Assembly (NCBI RefSeq): GCF_000373905.1
Contig: NZ_KB892705.1
Span: 2,313,020 to 2,377,019 of the forward strand
DNA from: Mycobacterium sp. 155
GTDB lineage: Bacteria > Actinomycetota > Actinomycetes > Mycobacteriales > Mycobacteriaceae
Reading direction: 5' to 3'
DNA: 64,000 nt
The notes beneath the pieces were generated by a model, which was not told the DNA's origin, did not search any database, and was given only the letters and a program-made list of their open reading frames with translations. Positions 10,282-20,128 of this stretch are shown here, one piece after another. The position numbers and the translations under genes were made by a program. Numbering within the stretch: position 1 is the first letter of the stretch; every line of letters starts with the position of its first letter.

Positions 10282-10972
10282 CGCTGGCCAAATTCTGCGG
10301 CGCTGGCGCACTGAACACCCGGTATTGCTCGTACTCCGCACGAGCGGTTCGCTGTGCACGCTCGCGGATACCGCACATCATTCCGTACTCCATGATGAAA
10401 TGTGCGATGTCGAACAAGGCATATCCAACCGGGGCGCCGGCCGTACGCGCAATCATCCGGGTCCGGCCATTGCTGGGTTTCAGATGGAAACCCCATGCCC
10501 ACGAAGCCTTCTCGCCGCGTTGCACGCGCTCGAAATCGCCCGGCGACATCAGCACCAAGTGAGCCTTCGGCTCGACGAGCGCCACCACCTGACGAGCGTG
10601 GGCGCCGTAGCGCCGAGCCAGCCAGACGGTGTCACCGACCTGGAGATCCTGCCACTCCGGATGAATCCTGTTCGCGTTGTGAATGCGTGCCCCCAAGGCC
10701 CGCTCCAGCAATGCATAGCTGTAGAAACCGGCTCGGCCTTCGCCGATCTGCGCCAGCCACGGCCATACCGCCCGCCGCGGGGCATCGACCGTCACCGCCC
10801 GCGTCGTCCGAGGCACGCCCGCCGTCACCAGATCGTCTCCGGGGAGCACGGCAGCCGCTTCGTCTGCACCTGCGCCCCAGGTGTACATCCACGGGCGGAA
10901 TCTACCGCGGTACATCGCAATCACGCCGGTCGCCGCCATCAAGCCTGCGAGGCAAGGACGTTGCTTTCCCAT
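10262..10972 (-). CDS. SRPBCC-fold protein, DosR-island paralogue A
   Basis: A 236-residue protein of the START/SRPBCC ligand-binding fold; no enzymatic function can be assigned. It starts MGKQRPCLAGLMAATG with a hydrophobic N-terminal helix. It then contains APRRAVWPWLAQIGEGRAGFYSY, NRIHPEWQDLQVGDTVWLA and a late SWAWGFHLKP block, which are shared with the protein at 18948-19604. ATG 10972 is chosen because the longer ORF (to 11101) would run through a DosR-like box at 11006-11025. The C-terminal part (FDIAHFIMEYGMMCGIRERA) forms a closing helix. Confidence 0.75.
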   Translation of the reverse strand: MGKQRPCLAGLMAATGVIAMYRGRFRPWMYTWGAGADEAAAVLPGDDLVTAGVPRTTRAVTVDAPRRAVWPWLAQIGEGRAGFYSYALLERALGARIHNANRIHPEWQDLQVGDTVWLARRYGAHARQVVALVEPKAHLVLMSPGDFERVQRGEKASWAWGFHLKPSNGRTRMIARTAGAPVGYALFDIAHFIMEYGMMCGIRERAQRTARAEYEQYRVFSAPAPQNLASVTTISL

Positions 10973-11005
10973 GACCCGACGGTAAGAGAACCGACACGCA
11001 TGGGA

Positions 11006-11025
11006 GAAGGGCCGAAGGTCCCCCG
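11006..11025. promoter_or_regulatory. DosR-like box upstream of the SRPBCC gene
   Basis: The core GGGCCGAAGGTCCC (11009-11022) matches the DosR consensus at 11 of 14 positions with both outer half-sites intact. It lies 34 bases upstream of the start at 10972. Confidence 0.6.
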
Positions 11026-11055
11026 GTATCGCGCGCTGCGGCCCACGCTCGGCGA

Positions 11056-12363
11056 TCACGCCGCGACCGCGATCGTCTCGTCGAAGCCCGCGACGAGGCA
11101 ATCGTGCAGCACATCAGGGTCCGGAATCGCGCCGGTGTCGATGTTGATGCCGATGGCGCACGTGTCGACGTAGGTGAACAAGGTGACGTTCACACTCGCG
11201 CCCATGGTCGGTGAGAACGCATACTGCATCCGTACCGGTGCGCCACCGAGCTGCAGTGGCATCGGGAACCCCGGAACGTCGCTGGCGACAAAGTCGATGC
11301 GACGGAGTTGAGAACCGATGTAACTGCGCGGCATGGCATTCAGAGAGGCGGCGATGAGCTGGGTGTAGGCAACGGACTTCTCTCCCCTTGCCTTGCTGGT
11401 CCGTTCGTGTAGTTCGCGGATTCTGCGTGTCGGGTCCGTAACCCCAACGGGCACAGGCAGGCGCACGAGGGTTGCCCGGTTACCACCGGCGGCATCCTTT
11501 TGGCTGCGGATGCTGATCGGCATCGACATCACCAGTTCCTCGACCGAAACGTCATGGTGTTCGTGATAGCGACGGAGGCCGCCGGCGACAGCCGCCACGA
11601 AAGCGTCGTTCAGGGAGCCTCCCGCGACATGACCGGCAAGCTGCAGAGCGGGACGACTCACCTCGAGAACGTCGAGATGCCGAGTTGGCGTGCGGCTCCG
11701 CATAATAGGTGATCGAGGCCCCGCGATCGGACGTGCGGCTCGATAGATCGACAGCGCCGTCGGTGCTACTGCCAGGGCGGCCGTGACCGGGTGCCGCAAT
11801 GTCGTTACGGCATGGGAAACCGAGCCGAATGAACGCGACGGCACGACGACATCTTTACTTGGCCCCAGCACGTCGTCGTAGAGAACCTCCGCGATGTGTA
11901 CTGCACCGACACCGTCGGTGAGCGAATGATCGAACTTGCACAGCAGCGCTGCACTCCCGTCGGCCAATCCGTCGACAAGTGTCGCTTCCCAAAGCGGTCG
12001 GTTTCGGTCATAGCCGGCCATGACTGCGGTCCCGGCAAGTTCCAGGAGGTCCGATTCCCGGAATTCGGGTTCGGTCAGGCGGTGCAGATGAAATCCGAGA
12101 TCGAAGTCAGGGTCCGCCTCCCAGCGGGGCGGCCACAGCGGCGCCGCCCGGACAACTCTCTGCCGGAAGCGCGGCACCGCGTGGCTGATCCGATCGAAAC
12201 GATCGACAACCAATTTCCAGTCGGGGGGCCGGTCGAACAGGATGAGGGTGACGATTGTCGATCGCAACACCGGGTCAGCCCCGAGTGACCACATGAACGC
12301 GTCGGTACCGCTCAGGTAGCCGTCCATGTCAGCGCTCAGGCCCGGTGACCGGCTGTTCAGCAC
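11056..12363 (-). CDS. WS/DGAT-family acyltransferase with altered active-site motif
   Basis: A 435-residue wax ester synthase/diacylglycerol acyltransferase homologue, a family that makes storage triacylglycerol from acyl-CoA. The N-terminal domain begins with LSGTDAFMWSLG and PRFRQRVV. The active-site HHxxxDG motif reads DHSLTDG (near residue 144), so the first His is replaced by Asp and the second, catalytic His is kept. The C-terminal half has SQLRRIDFVASDVPGFP and the LGGAPV block. An inner start at 12327 is also possible. Three DosR-like boxes sit upstream, so storage-lipid synthesis in hypoxia is the likely context. Confidence 0.85.
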   Translation of the reverse strand: MLNSRSPGLSADMDGYLSGTDAFMWSLGADPVLRSTIVTLILFDRPPDWKLVVDRFDRISHAVPRFRQRVVRAAPLWPPRWEADPDFDLGFHLHRLTEPEFRESDLLELAGTAVMAGYDRNRPLWEATLVDGLADGSAALLCKFDHSLTDGVGAVHIAEVLYDDVLGPSKDVVVPSRSFGSVSHAVTTLRHPVTAALAVAPTALSIYRAARPIAGPRSPIMRSRTPTRHLDVLEVSRPALQLAGHVAGGSLNDAFVAAVAGGLRRYHEHHDVSVEELVMSMPISIRSQKDAAGGNRATLVRLPVPVGVTDPTRRIRELHERTSKARGEKSVAYTQLIAASLNAMPRSYIGSQLRRIDFVASDVPGFPMPLQLGGAPVRMQYAFSPTMGASVNVTLFTYVDTCAIGINIDTGAIPDPDVLHDCLVAGFDETIAVAA

Positions 12364-12442
12364 GGCTTTCTCGAGCGTCGTTGGACATTCTTAGATGTTC
12401 GTCACACGCTGCGGCGCGCGACAGGGTCGTCCGGACACAGAG

Positions 12443-12462
12443 CAGAGGACTTAAGCCACTCC
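12443..12462. promoter_or_regulatory. DosR-like box 1 of a triple cluster
   Basis: The core AGGACTTAAGCCAC (12446-12459) matches the DosR consensus at 11 of 14 positions, with the left half and the TTAAG centre intact. It is shared by the WS/DGAT gene (minus) and the small gene at 12584 (plus). Confidence 0.5.
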
Positions 12463-12470
12463 GACGACAT

Positions 12471-12490
12471 CGCGGGACTTCGGTACCACC
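12471..12490. promoter_or_regulatory. DosR-like box 2 of a triple cluster
   Basis: The core GGGACTTCGGTACC (12474-12487) matches at 11 of 14 positions. Its centre is 28 bases from box 1, i.e. on nearly the same DNA face if spacing is counted as about 2.7 turns. Confidence 0.5.
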
Positions 12491-12500
12491 GGATGCTGTC

Positions 12501-12520
12501 ATGGGGACCTTCGTCCCTAG
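12501..12520. promoter_or_regulatory. DosR-like box 3 of a triple cluster
   Basis: The core GGGACCTTCGTCCC (12504-12517) matches at 12 of 14 positions with perfect GGGAC/GTCCC arms. This is the strongest box of the divergent 12363/12584 promoter region. Confidence 0.68.
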
Positions 12521-12583
12521 CGATATGCCCACTGTGCGGAAATGATGGGAGGTGTATGTATACCCGGAAAGGGGATGGTAACG

Positions 12584-12871
12584 GTGACGGCGATCACCAC
12601 AGCCGAATGCGCAGGGCTGACTAGACCGCAGATCGAAGCTGTCGCGTGGGGTTTCCTGCGATCTGAATTCACCCAGCGGATGTACGCCAGCTGGCCGATC
12701 GACCGGCGCATCGATGCATACCTCCATCATCACGGTCTGCAAGACATCATCAATGACGGCTCCGCCTATGACCGGTTGACCGAGCGAGTGATGGCGAACC
12801 TGGGTCGTGCACGGCGTACCGGTCAGCTGGGACTGCCGAATCAGTTGGGATTGCCGAAACAACGATCGTGA
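12584..12871 (+). CDS. Small protein of unknown function under DosR-like boxes
   Basis: I do not recognise this family. The predicted 95-residue soluble, helix-rich protein carries a TRPQIEAVAWGFLRSEF helix, SWPIDRRIDAYLHHHG, and a short C-terminal tandem repeat QLGLPNQLGLPK. GTG 12584 is preferred because AAAGGGG lies at a normal distance upstream; ATG 12575 abuts that site, and ATG 12542 would give 109 residues. It is transcribed away from the WS/DGAT gene from a promoter with three DosR-like boxes, and the sensor kinase gene ends just after it on the other strand. Confidence 0.6.
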   Translation: MTAITTAECAGLTRPQIEAVAWGFLRSEFTQRMYASWPIDRRIDAYLHHHGLQDIINDGSAYDRLTERVMANLGRARRTGQLGLPNQLGLPKQRS

Positions 12872-12882
12872 CCGTCGTCCGG

Positions 12883-14658
<1,776 letters not shown>

Positions 14659-14677
14659 TCAACGATTTCCGCTGTAC

Positions 14678-14697
14678 CTGAGGACTTTCGGACCACA
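14678..14697. promoter_or_regulatory. Weak DosR-like box between dosS and the KASIII pair
   Basis: The core AGGACTTTCGGACC (14681-14694) matches at 10 of 14 positions. The left half AGGACTTT is good; the right half is degenerate. It lies in the divergent gap between 14595 and 14753. Confidence 0.4.
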
Positions 14698-14752
14698 GCC
14701 AGCCGACTTAGCGCCCTGTTCCGCGCACCGGCCCGGCAGGCATGATCCCTGG

Positions 14753-15862
14753 ATGAGGCATGACAACTGGCTGATGATGGAACCTACTGGAGACGGGCCA
14801 CCGGCGCCGTTTCGCACCCGTCTGGCCGGGGCGGGTCGTCACCTCCCCGACACGCACCTGACGTCCGCGGCTTTGATGTCGGCGACGCGTCATCGCACCC
14901 ACATCGACCTTGAGCGCCTGACGGGTATCAGGGAGCGCCGCATCTCCATCGGTGACGAAGACTCTTTCAGTCTCGCCACCGCAGCAGCCCGGAACTGCCT
15001 GGACGCCGCGCAGTGCGAGGCTGCGTCGGTCGACGCCGTCATCAACTGCAGCATCACAAAGTTTCGGGGCGGATTGATCCAACGGGTGGAGCCGCCGATG
15101 AGCGGTATGGTCGCCCACGCCATCGGCGCGGACAACGCCATCACGTTCGACCTGTCCAACGCGTGCGCGGGAATGCTGACCGGCGTCATGATCGCCAACA
15201 ACTGGATTCGGCACGGGATGATCCGTCGAGCGCTCGTTGTCAGTGGTGAGTACATCTCGCAGCTCGGCCGCAATGCCTCCCGCCACATCCGCACCATCAT
15301 GAGCAAGGAACTCGCCTCGCTGACACTCGGTGACGCAGGCGCTGCGCTGCTGCTCGAGCGGGCAGATGACGACTCGCCGGCGGGAATCACGTTGGCCGGG
15401 TTCACCACGGTGGCCGGTTACAGCCGGCTCTGCCTTGCCTATCCGAAAGGTCACGAATCCGGTGGGCGAATGTTCACCGATGCCAGAGGCATTCAGCAGG
15501 CAGCGATGTCCGACACTCCCCTGCTGTTGCACGAGGTGCTCGACTCGGTGGGCATCTCGATCCACGACATCGACCACGTCATAACCCACCAGACCTCCGC
15601 CCGGGCGATCCGCAAGGGCATGGCGAAGGTTTCCGCGTCCTTTGGTGATCGGCCCCGACACGACGCGGTGATCACCGTCGACCGCTACGGCAACACCGCG
15701 TCGACAACGCACACCGTGGCGCTGATCGAAGAACTCGAAGCCGGGCACGTCGGGCCCGGAGAAACGATCGCCCTGATCGCCCTGGCCTCCGGACTCGAAA
15801 TCGGCATCGTCCTCCTGACCCTCGACGAGACAGTGGTGAACCATCATGGGCACAGTGATTGA
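14753..15862 (+). CDS. 3-oxoacyl-ACP synthase III-like (KASIII) enzyme with full catalytic triad
   Basis: A thiolase-fold condensing enzyme of ~369 residues. The Cys-His-Asn triad is complete: FDLSNACAGML (Cys138 from this start), ITHQTSARA (His) and RYGNTASTTH (Asn). KASIII enzymes condense an acyl-CoA with a malonyl carrier, or join two acyl groups. The start is uncertain: ATG 14753 is chosen, with 14774/14777 possible; the longest ORF (14648) would run through the DosR-like box. Its end overlaps the next gene by 17 bases, so the two are co-translated and may form one complex. The product is unknown. Confidence 0.8.
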   Translation: MRHDNWLMMEPTGDGPPAPFRTRLAGAGRHLPDTHLTSAALMSATRHRTHIDLERLTGIRERRISIGDEDSFSLATAAARNCLDAAQCEAASVDAVINCSITKFRGGLIQRVEPPMSGMVAHAIGADNAITFDLSNACAGMLTGVMIANNWIRHGMIRRALVVSGEYISQLGRNASRHIRTIMSKELASLTLGDAGAALLLERADDDSPAGITLAGFTTVAGYSRLCLAYPKGHESGGRMFTDARGIQQAAMSDTPLLLHEVLDSVGISIHDIDHVITHQTSARAIRKGMAKVSASFGDRPRHDAVITVDRYGNTASTTHTVALIEELEAGHVGPGETIALIALASGLEIGIVLLTLDETVVNHHGHSD

Positions 15863-16739
15863 AGCGACCGCTCTCACCTCCGGCCGGCATTGGCGCGATC
15901 GGCACAGCGCGCTGAGGCTCGCGGTGCGAGCGGCCGAGGATTGCCTGCACAGCGCCGGCCGCGAGGCCTCCGATGTCGACCTGCTGATCAACGCCGGGAT
16001 CTACCGCGACCGCAATCTCGGCGAGCCTGCGCTGGCCGCAATGATCCAGCAGGACATCGGCGCTCACCCGGAAGACCCACACCCGGAAGCGCACGGGACG
16101 TTCTCGTTCGACATCGCCAACGGATCGTGCGGAATCCTCACAGCGCTGCAGATCGTCGACGGTTTCCTCAGCGCACATGTCATCGATCGAGCATTGATCG
16201 TCGCGAGCGACGCCGACCCGGGCCGCAGAATGAGTGAGGACTTTCCGTTCGCGCCCGCAGGAGCCGCATTGCTGTGCCGCTGGTCCGACGACGACGATGG
16301 GGTCGGCCGCGTGCAGTGGACAAGCATCTGCGACGAGGGGGAAAGCTTCAGCGCCGCGGTGGGACAGGGCAATAGCCGAAATGTCCTCCGGGTCAGGGAA
16401 CGTGGCGTCATGGACGAACGGTTTGCAGCGGCCGCTGCACAAGCCGCGATTCGGTGCCTCGACGCCGCGGTACTCGACATCGCCGAGATCGCCGCAATCG
16501 TTGTCGCGCCCGCCCGTGATCAGTTCCGGAGCTTGCTCGCCGAGCATCTCGCGGTCCCCGAAGACACCATCCTCATTGCCGATGACGAACACAGCCACAC
16601 CGCCGCTCTGGCCGGTGCGTTCGAGCGCGCCGTACGGGTGGTGGGTCCCGGTGATCGCATCCTCATGGTGGCGGCGGGCGCCGGTGTCTCAGCCGGCGCC
16701 ACGCTCTACCGGATGCCGCGGCAAGCGTTGGCAGGCTGA
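15846..16739 (+). CDS. KASIII-like partner protein with displaced active-site Cys
   Basis: A 297-residue thiolase-fold protein. Where the upstream enzyme has FDLSNACAGML, this one has FDIANGSCGIL, so Ser94 aligns with the catalytic Cys and the Cys is shifted one place to residue 95. The THQ His segment is missing (VAPARDQF instead) and the Asn region reads DDEHSHTAALAG. It is therefore probably not a stand-alone KAS. The 17-base overlap with the upstream gene suggests a heteromer, as in PqsB/PqsC, where one KASIII-like chain lacks the triad. An alternative is an acyl-binding or acyl-transfer protein. Confidence 0.72.
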   Translation: MGTVIEATALTSGRHWRDRHSALRLAVRAAEDCLHSAGREASDVDLLINAGIYRDRNLGEPALAAMIQQDIGAHPEDPHPEAHGTFSFDIANGSCGILTALQIVDGFLSAHVIDRALIVASDADPGRRMSEDFPFAPAGAALLCRWSDDDDGVGRVQWTSICDEGESFSAAVGQGNSRNVLRVRERGVMDERFAAAAAQAAIRCLDAAVLDIAEIAAIVVAPARDQFRSLLAEHLAVPEDTILIADDEHSHTAALAGAFERAVRVVGPGDRILMVAAGAGVSAGATLYRMPRQALAG

Positions 16740-16740
16740 G

Positions 16741-18786
16741 CTAAAGCCCCGTCGGATACGTCTCGGGCGTTTCACCTTGAACCCACGTGCTGGTGGTCTC
16801 AAGCGGTTCCAGCGCGCGCGTCCGGTCGATGTGGATGATCGCATCGAACTGCTCAGACGGACGTACGTGGTAGTAGTGGCTCTGGCGTTCCGTGGCGGGC
16901 AGGTAGATCACCCCGATGGCACGGCCCAACCGGACGACGTCGAGAGGCTCTGCTGCGGCTCGGCTGATCATCGCCGACACCAGGAACTCCGGTTCACCGG
17001 TCTCGTGGAAAAGCTCCTCGATACTCCCGTTGAGTGCCGGCCTGACCACTTTGCGCTCGGCGACTCCGCCCCATTCGCTGGCCGCCGTGACGGTGCCCGT
17101 GTACGTGGTGAAACCGATCGAACGGGAGTCCTTGGCCCAGCGCTCGCGCACCAACTGTCCCAGGGTCAACTGGCCGTCGTTGCCTACTTCAGTGGCTCGA
17201 GCGTCGCCGACATGAGAGTTGTGGGCCCAGACCACGATTCGGGCCGGCTCGCGGTCTCCGTGGCGATCGAGGTGCGCCAGCAACGCCTGCAGCGTTTGCG
17301 CCATGTGCTGGTCACGCAGATTCCACGAGGTCACCCGCCCACCGAACATCGCGCGGTAATACACCTCGGCGTTACGCACGGTTTGCGCGTTCTGCTGGGC
17401 GTAGAAGAGTTCGTCCTCCGCGAGCAGGCCGTCACGACGCGCATACTCCACCGCGTTGCGTTGCATCTCGACCAGTTGGTCTACCGCTTGACGTTCGCAC
17501 GACAGGCCGGCACCGAACGCCGCGGCAAACCCATAGGCCTGGCCGTCGTCGGCGGAGGTGTGGTCGAAGCATGCGTAGCGTTCTCGCGCCCGTGCCGCGG
17601 CAACCGGATCGACGTTTTCGAGGTATCCGATGACCTCCTGCATGGACCGATGCAGGCTGTAGAGATCCAAACCGTAGAAGCCGGTTTCACGGTCACCGTC
17701 AGCCCGCCGGCGCCCATTGTGGACATGCAGCCAGTCCACGAAGTCGCGGACCACGACGTTGCGCCACATCCAGGCCGGGAACCGCTCGAATCCGCTCAGC
17801 GCCCGGGTGGCCGAGCCGTCGTCACCGAGTCCGCGGACGTACCGGTTCACGCGGTAGGCATCCGGCCAATCCGCCTCGGCAGCAACGGCGCAGAAGCCCT
17901 TTTTCTCGATCAGCCATTTGGTGATCTCCGCCCGCGCCGCGTAGAACTCGTGTGTGCCGTGCGAGCTTTCGCCGATCAGCACGATCCTGGCATCGCCGAT
18001 GATCTCCTCGAGGGCTTCGGTCGGGGGGACGCCGCCCGGGGCATCGACGGCTACCCGTCGAACGACCGCCGCGGGTGTCTCCTCGACCCGAACCCGTTCT
18101 GCGACAGGGCTCGTGGTCGGTGTCGCGAGCAGCTCACGCACCTCTTCGTCGCTGACCTGCCGGAAATCCCAGAACGACTCACCGACCGCCACAAATGGTG
18201 TGGGCATCGACGCGCACACCACATCGTCGACCACGGCCGCGAACTCGCGGCAGGTGGATTCCGGTGCCGCGGGCACGGCAATCACGATTTCGGCGGGGTC
18301 GGATTCCCGCAGCGCCTGCACCGCAGCGGCCATGCTCGCTCCGGTTGCCAACCCGTCATCGACCAGGATGACGGTCTTGCCGGCGACGTCGACGCGCGGG
18401 CGGCCGCCGCGATAGGCCGCTTCACGCCGGTGCAGTTCCCGCCCTTCGCGTTCGGCGACAGCGCGCAGTTGCTGCGGGGTGATCCGCAAGGCACGAAGCA
18501 TGTCGTCGTTCACCACGACGCGTCCATCTGCGGCAAGCGCGCCTACGGCGAACTCCTCGTGTCCCGGCGCGCCGAGCTTGCGCACGACGAAGGCATCCAG
18601 CGGAGCTCCGAGGGCGGCTGCCACCTCCCAGGCGACGGGGATACCGCCGCGGGGCAGCCCCAGAACGATGAGGTTCTCGCGGTCTCGGTATGCGCCCAGC
18701 AGACCGGCAAGGACTTGTCCTGCCTCACGGCGATCGCGGAACACATGCCGCGGCGTACCTCGGGTGAGGCCTCGTGATCGAGTCAT
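16741..18786 (-). CDS. Phosphoribosyltransferase-erythromycin esterase-like fusion (Rv2030c-like)
   Basis: A 681-residue two-domain protein, the same length as the DosR-regulated Rv2030c. Residues 1-215 form a type I phosphoribosyltransferase domain with LPRGGIPVA and the PRPP loop [13 protein letters not shown]. Residues ~240-681 form an erythromycin-esterase-like domain with [24 protein letters not shown] and [14 protein letters not shown], which supply the family His/Glu residues. Substrates of neither domain are known. ATG 18786 is set by GAGGGAG just upstream. Two DosR-like boxes (18848-18890) separate it from the divergent SRPBCC gene. The stop is one base from the convergent KASIII-like gene. 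Confidence 0.87.
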   Translation of the reverse strand: MTRSRGLTRGTPRHVFRDRREAGQVLAGLLGAYRDRENLIVLGLPRGGIPVAWEVAAALGAPLDAFVVRKLGAPGHEEFAVGALAADGRVVVNDDMLRALRITPQQLRAVAEREGRELHRREAAYRGGRPRVDVAGKTVILVDDGLATGASMAAAVQALRESDPAEIVIAVPAAPESTCREFAAVVDDVVCASMPTPFVAVGESFWDFRQVSDEEVRELLATPTTSPVAERVRVEETPAAVVRRVAVDAPGGVPPTEALEEIIGDARIVLIGESSHGTHEFYAARAEITKWLIEKKGFCAVAAEADWPDAYRVNRYVRGLGDDGSATRALSGFERFPAWMWRNVVVRDFVDWLHVHNGRRRADGDRETGFYGLDLYSLHRSMQEVIGYLENVDPVAAARARERYACFDHTSADDGQAYGFAAAFGAGLSCERQAVDQLVEMQRNAVEYARRDGLLAEDELFYAQQNAQTVRNAEVYYRAMFGGRVTSWNLRDQHMAQTLQALLAHLDRHGDREPARIVVWAHNSHVGDARATEVGNDGQLTLGQLVRERWAKDSRSIGFTTYTGTVTAASEWGGVAERKVVRPALNGSIEELFHETGEPEFLVSAMISRAAAEPLDVVRLGRAIGVIYLPATERQSHYYHVRPSEQFDAIIHIDRTRALEPLETTSTWVQGETPETYPTGL

Positions 18787-18847
18787 GATTGCTCCCTCGG
18801 TGCTGTTCGAGCTATAGGCGAATCTGACCACCGCGGCACCGCCGCCA

Positions 18848-18867
18848 CTAGAGACCGAAGTCCCCGG
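18848..18867. promoter_or_regulatory. DosR-like box, Rv2030c-like/SRPBCC promoter
   Basis: The core GAGACCGAAGTCCC (18851-18864) matches at 11 of 14 positions; the right arm AAGTCCC is perfect. Confidence 0.58.
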
Positions 18868-18870
18868 TGC

Positions 18871-18890
18871 CCGGGGACATTTGTCGACGT
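18871..18890. promoter_or_regulatory. Second DosR-like box, Rv2030c-like/SRPBCC promoter
   Basis: The core GGGACATTTGTCGA (18874-18887) matches at 10 of 14 positions. It lies 23 bases, centre to centre, from the first box, a spacing often seen for paired DosR sites. Confidence 0.48.
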
Positions 18891-18947
18891 CCAGTTGAGG
18901 GACCACTGGCCCTAGCCCAGAACGCGCAGCCGCTGCATGGTCGGGAT

Positions 18948-19604
18948 ATGACGACGAACATCACGCGCGGCGCAGGTGCGATCGCACTTCTGTATGCGGC
19001 AAGGCGCTTCTACCGCAACTGGGGCACGACGAAGGAAGAATGCCAGCTGCCGATCCCCGGTGACAAGCTGATCAGTAAGCCCGCAGACGTTACGACAGAG
19101 GGTATTTGGATCGATGCCCCGCCGCGCGCCGTCTGGCCGTGGCTGGTTCAGATGGGACAGGATCGCGCCGGTTTCTACGCCCTGCCGGGGTTCCAGAACA
19201 CCGATCGGATTCATCCGGAATGGCAGCGTCTCACCGCAGGCGATACCGTGCGACTCACGCCGGAGAACTGGGCGGGCCAGCCCAACGGGTACGTGCTGTC
19301 GGTCGTGGAAGTCATTGAGCAGCAGGCGATCGTGCTGCGCACGCCCAAGGGCAGCAGTTGGGACGCTGTCTGCACGCTCCACCTGGCGCCACATTGGCAA
19401 GACCGGTGCCGGCTGCTGGTCCGGACTCGCATCGGGCTGGTCCATCCTGGCGCGGTCGTGCTCACCGAACTCGTGGGAGCTCCCAGGGCACTGACTGTTC
19501 GACACATTCTCAAGGGCATCAAACAGCGCGCAGAAACTGCCTACCAAGCCGAGGTGTCCGCCGAAACATCCAATGCCGCGGCGGACATTCACCGGGTGAA
19601 CTGA
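18948..19604 (+). CDS. SRPBCC-fold protein, DosR-island paralogue B
   Basis: A 218-residue relative of the protein at 10262-10972. It shares [37 protein letters not shown] and a C-terminal helix ([19 protein letters not shown]). The N-terminus has a hydrophobic helix ([15 protein letters not shown]), possibly a membrane anchor. The START-like fold suggests binding of a hydrophobic ligand, but no catalytic residues are obvious. ATG 18948 is chosen over 18867, which lies inside the DosR-like box. It is transcribed divergently from the Rv2030c-like gene. Confidence 0.72.
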   Translation: MTTNITRGAGAIALLYAARRFYRNWGTTKEECQLPIPGDKLISKPADVTTEGIWIDAPPRAVWPWLVQMGQDRAGFYALPGFQNTDRIHPEWQRLTAGDTVRLTPENWAGQPNGYVLSVVEVIEQQAIVLRTPKGSSWDAVCTLHLAPHWQDRCRLLVRTRIGLVHPGAVVLTELVGAPRALTVRHILKGIKQRAETAYQAEVSAETSNAAADIHRVN

Positions 19605-19608
19605 TCAC

Positions 19609-20043
19609 CTACTCATCGGCAGTGTCACGGGCCGGCTCAGGGCCGAAGACAAATCGCCTTCCGGTGACCCTCAGCGGTCGAATCCGCACGTAGTGCCTTT
19701 TGGTCGTAGCCGTCCAGGGATAGAGTTCGGCACGCTCGGCCTCCTCGATCTCCTCATCGGTACGCAGCGTTTGTGCGAGCCCCCGGACGATCACACTCCA
19801 GCCGTCGCCGGCCTCGTGGTCGTCGGCCTCGAACAGCACGTGGTTGTTGATTGCGGCACTGACCAGCTTGGCCCCCTCGTCGGTACGAAAGAGCACGGTG
19901 CGTCGCTGCACGACGAAATTCACCGGGAAGATCTCCGGCTCTCCATTCACACTCGTCACGAGCCGCCCCAGCGCCACGCTGGACAGCAGATTCCAGCTTT
20001 CGGGCTCGGACAGAATGGAAATCGGTTGCGATTCTCTGGTCAT
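19609..20043 (-). CDS. Pyridoxamine 5'-phosphate oxidase-like flavin/F420-binding protein
   Basis: A 144-residue split-barrel protein of the PNPOx-like superfamily. It has LSSVALGRLVTSVNGEPEIFPVNFVV near the N-terminus, VLFRTDEGAKL in the middle and GWSVIVRGLAQTL after it; the last block (YVRIRPLRVTGRRF) closes the barrel. DosR-regulated members such as Rv3129 have this size. The family binds FMN or F420, or sometimes haem, so the reaction is not predictable. Its stop is four bases from the convergent SRPBCC stop, and a good DosR-like box sits 35 bases upstream. Confidence 0.82.
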   Translation of the reverse strand: MTRESQPISILSEPESWNLLSSVALGRLVTSVNGEPEIFPVNFVVQRRTVLFRTDEGAKLVSAAINNHVLFEADDHEAGDGWSVIVRGLAQTLRTDEEIEEAERAELYPWTATTKRHYVRIRPLRVTGRRFVFGPEPARDTADE

Positions 20044-20077
20044 GCGAAAGACGCTACCCAGCGTGAGGCCTGCACCG

Positions 20078-20097
20078 ACATGGCCGAAAGTCCCGAA
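20078..20097. promoter_or_regulatory. DosR-like box upstream of the PNPOx-like gene
   Basis: The core TGGCCGAAAGTCCC (20081-20094) matches at 11 of 14 positions. The flank GAA also fits the SAA end of the 20-base consensus. Confidence 0.62.
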
Positions 20098-20128
20098 AGG
20101 TCAGACACCAACGGCCCTCGTCGAGCGG

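Noticed and set aside
10232..11173. 313-residue plus-strand ORF over the SRPBCC gene
   Set aside because: The minus-strand SRPBCC fold is clear and this frame has shadow-like composition.
16234..18777. 847-residue plus-strand ORF over the KASIII-like and Rv2030c-like genes
   Set aside because: It spans two real genes on opposite strands and has no coherent domain; the Rv2030c-like protein on the minus strand explains the region.
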